The notes under the pieces were generated by a model. The model had not been told where the DNA came from. It ran no database searches and was given only the letters and a program-made list of their open reading frames with translations. Of a stretch of 13,709 bases of DNA, positions 8,245 through 13,709 are shown piece by piece. The position numbers and the translations under genes are program-made. How positions within the stretch are numbered: position 1 is the stretch's first letter; every line of letters begins with the position of its first letter. Source of the DNA: Bacillota bacterium (GTDB taxonomy: Bacteria > Bacillota_C > Negativicutes > Sporomusales > Sporomusaceae); NCBI GenBank assembly GCA_023441125.1, contig JAEZQV010000488.1, positions 1 through 13,709 on the forward strand, in the 5' to 3' direction.

Positions 8245-8293
8245 AAAAACAGACCTGCAGTTACTTGTAAGTATCTGCAGGTCTGTTTTTTTT
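8245..8293 (-). terminator. Long hairpin with T-run after the RND gene, just before the ABC unit
   Basis: Arms AAAAACAGACCTGCAG (8245-8260) and CTGCAGGTCTGTTTTT (8275-8290) pair perfectly over 16 bp; in the loop TAC/GTA can extend the stem after a T-T mismatch. On the minus strand the GC part is followed by TTTTT, and on the plus strand by eight Ts, so it can act in either direction. It starts 17 bases after the RND stop codon and ends only 21 bases before the ATG of the large membrane protein, leaving no space for a promoter behind it. Confidence 0.85.
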
Positions 8294-8310
8294 AATCACT
8301 CGGATACCGT

Positions 8311-11300
8311 TTAAGTTTCCAAAATCAATTTCTCGTCCGGTGCGGCCGCTTCTGACGGTGTTTGCTTTTTGGCTTTCCTTGTTATCTTCAGGAGTTTGAA
8401 CGTACCGCTTTGCAAATCATCAAAGATGGTATACACGACCGGCACAACCACCAGCGTCAGGATGGTCGAAGTCACCAGCCCGCCGATGATGGCATGCGCC
8501 ATGGGCGCCCGGGCTTCCGCGCCCGGCCCGATGCCCAAAGCCAGGGGTATCATACCGGCGATCATGGCCGTGGTCGTCATAATAATCGGCCGCATCCGCT
8601 GCACAGCCGCCTGCACCAGGGCTTCACTGCGCTCCATGCCTTCCGCGCGGCGCTGTTTGGCAAAGTCAATCAGCAATATGGCATTTTTGGTTACCAGTCC
8701 CATCAGCATAATAATCCCGATCAGCGAGATAATGCTCAGGTCGCTGCCCATCAGCAGCAAACCGCCGATTGCGCCGATAACGGCCAGCGGCAGGGCGATC
8801 ATGATGGCAAACGGGTCAAGGTAACTTTCAAACTGAGCCGCCAGTACAAAAAACACAAACAGTACCGCCATGCCCAGTGCCAGGATCATGCTGCTGAAGG
8901 CATCCGTCATGGATTTGGCCTGGCCGGTGGCTACAAAATTATAGCCGTCCGGCATTTTAATTTCAGCCGCTTTTTTATTAAACACCTTATTAAACTCACC
9001 CAGCGTAATGCCGTTTAAGTTGGCGGAAATAGTAATTTGCTGCTGGTTGTCATACCGCTTAATCTGGGCCGGACTGGTGGCATATACCGTCTCAGTCACC
9101 TGGGAAAGCGGCACCAGGGCAGCCTGACCGGTGCTGCTGCGGGCCGTGCCCGGCAAGTAAACATTGTTAAGATCACTCAAGGTCCGCCGGTCTTTCGGGT
9201 CCTGAATAACCCGCACGTCATAAGAATCTTCGCCGTCTTTATATTGAGTGACAACCTTGCCGTTGAACATAGTCTGCAGTGTATCGGCAATGCTGGCGGC
9301 GGAAATGCCCAGGTCGGCCGCCCGGTCGCGGTTGACAACAATCTGCGCGTCCGGATTACCGGCTTCGTAGCTTGAGGTAACCTCCACCGCGCCCGGCACG
9401 CTGGCTACGGCATACTCGACCTGTTCGGCAATTTCACTCAAAGTGTCAAGCGAGGCCCCTTGAATAACCAGCGATACAGGCTTGCCGCTTGATATGCCCG
9501 ACTGTTTGGACACACTGATGGTGGCGCCGGTTATATCGCTAAGTTTTTGGCGAACTTCCTCGATAATGGCCGTATCACTGACATCCCGCTGATTTTTTGG
9601 GGTAAGCTTGGTCAGGATGCTGATACTCTTGGCATCTGACACACTGTATGTCATAGTGACTTGCGGAATGCCGCGGATCATCTGATCCATTTCATCGGTC
9701 ATGGTGCCGACGGCCGCCACACTCATCCCGGGGTCAACCGTGGCTGTTACCGTGAATTCGGCGTTATCGGCATCAGGCACAAAGGTAGCTCCCAGGAAAG
9801 GCAAAAGACCTAAACTGCCGATAAACAGGCCGACAGCCGCCAGCACGACCAGCCGTCTTTTGACCAGCGCCAGACGCAGAAACTGGCTGTAGCGTGCTGT
9901 CCATGCATCAAACTTGGCATTAAACGCGCCCCATACCCTGCCAAATTTAGTGTCGCCGTTCAGTTCCGTATTGCTCAGGTATTTGGCCGACAGCATCGGC
10001 GTCAGGGTGATGGCCACAAACAGTGAGACAAGCACACTGGCCGCTACCGTTATGCCGAATTCCTTAAAGAACTGGCCGACAATGCCGCTCATCATGCCTA
10101 CCGGCACGAATACGGCCACTAACGTAAAGGTGGTGGCCATGACGGCCAGACCGATCTCGGAAGTACCTTCCAGGGCCGCCGTAAACTTGTCCTTGCCCAT
10201 CTCCAGATGGCGGACAATATTCTCAATAACCACGATGGCATCGTCAATCAGCAGGCCGACGGCCAGCGACAGGGCTAAAAGCGACATGGTATTGAGACTG
10301 AAGTTTAAGAGCTTCATAGCCGCAAAGGCGGTAATGACCGAAACCGGAATGGCGATACCGGCGATCATGGTACTGCGCCAGTTGCCTAGGAACAAAAAGA
10401 CAATGGCTACAGCCAGCACACCGCCGACAATCAGGTTAAACTGGACATCCTCCACCGATTCCTTGATGGTTTTCGAGTTGTCGCGGACTACTACCAAATC
10501 CACGCCAGGCGGCAGGTCTTTTTTAATCGAAGCCATCTGCTTGTTGATATTCTCCACAACCTTGACGGTGTTGCCGCCCGACTGCTTCATGATATCCACC
10601 CCAAGGGCTGCCTGGCCGTTTACTTTGGTATAGGTGCTGACCTCCTGGGTAGTATCTTTGACGGTAGCGATATTTTTGACGAACAGGGGCACTCCGTCCC
10701 GCTGGCCGACAGGCAGATTAAGAAACTGGTTTACTGCCGTAATACTGCCTACGGCCCGCAGGTCGGTTTGCCGCTGACCGTCCGTCACCTTGCCTCCCGG
10801 GGCATCAATGTTTTCATTGCGCAGACTGTTTAAGACCTCCGGGATCGTCAGGCCATACGCGGTTAGCTGCTGCCCGTCCAGTTGGATCTGCAGTTCCCGC
10901 TCCAGACCGCCCTTAATATCGGCCGCCGCTACTCCGTTGATGGCTTTAAGCCGTTTCACAACCACGTCTTCCGCCAGGATGGTCAGTTCCCGCTGGCTTA
11001 CATTCCCGGTCAGGGCCAGCGACATGATTGGCGTGTCGGACGGGTCAAAGCGGGAGATAACCGGTGCTTTCGCATCCTGCGGCAATGCGGCCTGCAAGCC
11101 GCCCAGCTTATCCCGTACCTCCTGGGCGGCGGCATCGGCATTGGTTTCCATGGTAAACTGGATAACGGTCTGGGACATGCCTTCACTGACTGTGGAGGTA
11201 ACATGCTCAACCCCGGCTACCACGCTAACCGCATCCTCCACCTCCTGCGTGACTTTGGACTCCACCTGTTCAGGCGAGGCCCCCGGATACAGTACGGTAA

Positions 11301-11439
11301 CCGCTACAACCGGCAAATCCATACTTGGATATTGGTCCACATTCAGCGAGGTATAACTCACCAAGCCCAGGACAACCAGCGCCAGGATGATTACCGTGGC
11401 GAAAACCGGGCGCTTAATGCTTATTTCCGTAAGTTTCAT
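8311..11439 (-). CDS. RND multidrug efflux permease, HAE-1 (AcrB-like)
   Basis: A 1042-residue inner-membrane proton/drug antiporter, full length for the AcrB/MexB family. It shows the typical N-terminus (MKLTEISIKRPVFATVI), first large periplasmic loop (QYPSMDLPVVAVTVLYPGASPEQVE), the proton-relay aspartates D399-D400 in transmembrane segment 4 (LAVGLLIDDAIVVIEN), the second periplasmic loop after FLGATFVPDADNAEFTV, and the C-terminal half motif VTKNAILLIDFAK with the relay lysine, followed by MRPIIMTTTAMIAGMIPLALG. It forms the trimeric pump with the fusion protein encoded 16 bases upstream. The start was set at 11439, where GGAGG stands eight bases upstream; the in-frame ATG at 11484 would lie inside the end of the upstream gene. 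Substrates probably include drugs or envelope metabolites; not predictable from sequence. Confidence 0.95.
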   Translation of the reverse strand: MKLTEISIKRPVFATVIILALVVLGLVSYTSLNVDQYPSMDLPVVAVTVLYPGASPEQVESKVTQEVEDAVSVVAGVEHVTSTVSEGMSQTVIQFTMETNADAAAQEVRDKLGGLQAALPQDAKAPVISRFDPSDTPIMSLALTGNVSQRELTILAEDVVVKRLKAINGVAAADIKGGLERELQIQLDGQQLTAYGLTIPEVLNSLRNENIDAPGGKVTDGQRQTDLRAVGSITAVNQFLNLPVGQRDGVPLFVKNIATVKDTTQEVSTYTKVNGQAALGVDIMKQSGGNTVKVVENINKQMASIKKDLPPGVDLVVVRDNSKTIKESVEDVQFNLIVGGVLAVAIVFLFLGNWRSTMIAGIAIPVSVITAFAAMKLLNFSLNTMSLLALSLAVGLLIDDAIVVIENIVRHLEMGKDKFTAALEGTSEIGLAVMATTFTLVAVFVPVGMMSGIVGQFFKEFGITVAASVLVSLFVAITLTPMLSAKYLSNTELNGDTKFGRVWGAFNAKFDAWTARYSQFLRLALVKRRLVVLAAVGLFIGSLGLLPFLGATFVPDADNAEFTVTATVDPGMSVAAVGTMTDEMDQMIRGIPQVTMTYSVSDAKSISILTKLTPKNQRDVSDTAIIEEVRQKLSDITGATISVSKQSGISSGKPVSLVIQGASLDTLSEIAEQVEYAVASVPGAVEVTSSYEAGNPDAQIVVNRDRAADLGISAASIADTLQTMFNGKVVTQYKDGEDSYDVRVIQDPKDRRTLSDLNNVYLPGTARSSTGQAALVPLSQVTETVYATSPAQIKRYDNQQQITISANLNGITLGEFNKVFNKKAAEIKMPDGYNFVATGQAKSMTDAFSSMILALGMAVLFVFFVLAAQFESYLDPFAIMIALPLAVIGAIGGLLLMGSDLSIISLIGIIMLMGLVTKNAILLIDFAKQRRAEGMERSEALVQAAVQRMRPIIMTTTAMIAGMIPLALGIGPGAEARAPMAHAIIGGLVTSTILTLVVVPVVYTIFDDLQSGTFKLLKITRKAKKQTPSEAAAPDEKLILET

Positions 11440-13709
11440 AGCTTTATCCTCCAAACTATGGCACTGCCCGTACGGCATCGCCATCCTTCAACCGGTTTAC
11501 ACTGGTGGCAATAACCTGCGCGCCGGCTTCCAGGCCTGATTTCACTTCAATGGTACTGCCGGTTGCCGCCCCGGCTTCAATCTGCGTGCGTACGGCTTTA
11601 CCGTCCTGTACCTGGAACACATAATACATGCCTTGCTTTTGGATGACCGCGGCTTGCGGCACAGTCAGAACCTTTACACTGTCACCGGTCACCAGTTGAA
11701 CATTGGCAAACATCCCCGGCTTCAGTTCTCCGGCAGTATTTCCCAGCTTGATCTTCGTCCGGAACATGCGGTTGGCTGCGCCGGCTTCGGGGTTCATGAC
11801 TTCCACGGTGCCCGCAAAGGTCTTGCCCGGATAGGCGTCCACGCTAACATTCGCCGCCTGGCCTTCCTTCACGACTCCCAGGTTCTTTTGTTCGACGTTG
11901 ATAACGGCATAGACCTGACTGATATCCTGCACGGTCAGCAAGGCTACCCCCGGCGAGACAACCTGGCCGATGGTTGCTGTTTTATTGGCAACTACCCCAT
12001 CTACCGGGGCAGTGATCGTGCTGTAAGCCAGTTGCTGTTCGGCGCTGCCCTGGTTAGCGGCGGAACTGGATAAATCCGCCTCGGCAATTTTCAGTTTGGC
12101 ACTGGTATTTTCCAGTTGCTGCGCTGAGATAGCGCCTTTTTCGTACAGCCGCTGATAGCGCTCATAATCGTTTTTGGCCAGATCATAGTTGATCTGGGCT
12201 TTTCTAACGGCATCGTCGGCCTGACGCGCTGAGTTGGCGAGTTCGACGGACTCCAGGCGAATCAAGGGATCACCGGCCTTAACCTGCTGCCCCTCCTGCA
12301 CCAGTACTTCGGCGATGCGGCCGGAGATTTTGGCGCTCACCGTGGCCGAGGTCTGACCTTCCAGGGAGCCGTTGAACACTAAGCTGGGTACCGAGTCGCT
12401 ATATTCGGCTTGTACTACTTTAACACTGACAGCCGTTCCGGCATTAACCGCCTGCGTTTTATCGCCGGCATACACGCCCGAACGCCAGACAATGGTGAGG
12501 CCAAGTATGAGCACTACAGGAATCGCCCAGTATTTCAATTTTATCTTTTTCACAAAATCCGACCTCCCATTAATTATCCCACATACCTACCAGTAGGTAT
12601 GTGGTTGGCAAATAAAGCAGCGCTTACGCGCTTACCTTAGAAAGCAACTTCCAGAAGTTGTCCAGCATCCGCCGGCGCATAGCCAGCGCCTGGCAATCCA
12701 GGCCCAACGACTTCTGGCCATTCAGCATGGCTACGAAAATAGCCGCCAGAGCCTCACTGTCCAGATCCTGCCGGATTTCGCCCTGTTCAATGGCCCGCTG
12801 CATCTTCCCGGCAATCGCCGTACAAAACTCGGCCTGATTCTTCTGCAGCCGGTCCTGCACATCCGGGAAAAGCCGCATAATCTCAATGGCAAAATGAATG
12901 TGGTCAATACCGGAGGAGTTGTCGACGCCCAGTAGCTCTTTGGCGTGAAAATCCAGGGCATCATCGACCAGCAGCGCCTGCAGGACCCCCTTCAGACTGC
13001 CGGGACTGCTCAGCATTGCTTGGTATTTGGCCTCAAAGCGGTCAAGAAAGAAATGCAGCGCAGCATGCAGCAGCTCATCCTTACTGGCGAAATAATGGTA
13101 AATCCCGCCTTTGGTGATGCCCAGTTCATTGGCAACATCCACCAGCGAAACAGACTTATAGCCGCGCATAAGGAACAAGCGCAACGATGCAATAATAATA
13201 TTTTCTTTCGTCAAGCTAATCAACCGCCTTCAACAAAACATACCAACCTACCGGTCGGTATGTTCATAATATAATGTTTTGGGTGCCTTGTCAATGAAAA
13301 TATAACGCCGCCCCGGCAAAAACAAGCACCACCCCGGAGTCAATTCCCAGCAATTATATGTAAATACATGTAATCATTAGAAACTTTTATTTTATCAGAC
13401 AAATGGGTTCTTCTTTCTGTCTCCAGCCAGCGACCGGTATTTGGCCCCTTTGCCCTGGATTTTTTTCTTACAGTGTTAGTATAGCATTCTCAGTTAAAAA
13501 TGCAGGCTTGCTTCAACCTGCATTACACGCTCCCGGCGGCTACCTCAGGGACGGAATTTAATTCCCTTGACCAGTAAAGCGAATGACCGCTTGCACATTC
13601 TGGTCTATAGCCGGATCACACCATTCATTTACAAAGCCGGATGGTGAAAACGGCTTGTTGACAAATAGATGGCTTTTGCCGTTTGCTGCGGATCTTCTGC
13701 CGTAAATAT

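Overview
The window (about 50% GC, strong GGAGG-type ribosome binding sites, several GTG/TTG starts) looks like the chromosome of a diderm Firmicute, most likely a Negativicute of the Sporomusa/Pelosinus kind. It combines Firmicutes-style translation signals and small regulators (XRE, STAS) with a tripartite RND efflux pump, which makes sense only in a cell with an outer membrane. This placement is an inference; no rRNA or marker gene is present.

Left part (1-2000, all minus strand): the 5' portion of a kdpE response regulator, cut by the window edge, follows one base after a severely shortened kdpD that keeps the P-loop sensor core but has an internal in-frame gap and no kinase. Upstream lie an XRE-type regulator with its own terminator and a small orphan P-loop ATPase. 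Centre-left (2170-3950, plus strand): a stand-alone STAS protein that lacks the usual phosphorylatable serine, a strong terminator, then an orphan LivK-type branched-chain amino acid-binding lipoprotein and a bidirectional terminator shared with the convergent AEC-family transporter (3978-4919, minus).

Right part (5064-13223, all minus strand): a run of five co-oriented genes, read right to left. A TetR/AcrR repressor comes first, with a near-consensus promoter whose start region is covered by an operator. Next are a membrane fusion protein and an AcrB-like RND permease, with a matching 26-bp operator just upstream of the fusion protein. Then comes a long hairpin with a T-run, and only 21 bases after it a two-gene ABC unit: a 788-residue membrane protein with a very large extracytoplasmic region and a GlnQ-type ATPase. 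The membrane protein has the one-plus-three membrane-segment topology of MacB-type (type VII) systems but no family I can name. This pair is the best candidate for an undescribed system in the window. No TolC-like outer membrane gene is present.

The right edge (13558-13709, minus) holds what looks like the C-terminal end of a second TetR-family regulator with a one-base frameshift, followed by a terminator. No rRNA, tRNA, CRISPR array, insertion sequence or phage gene is visible.
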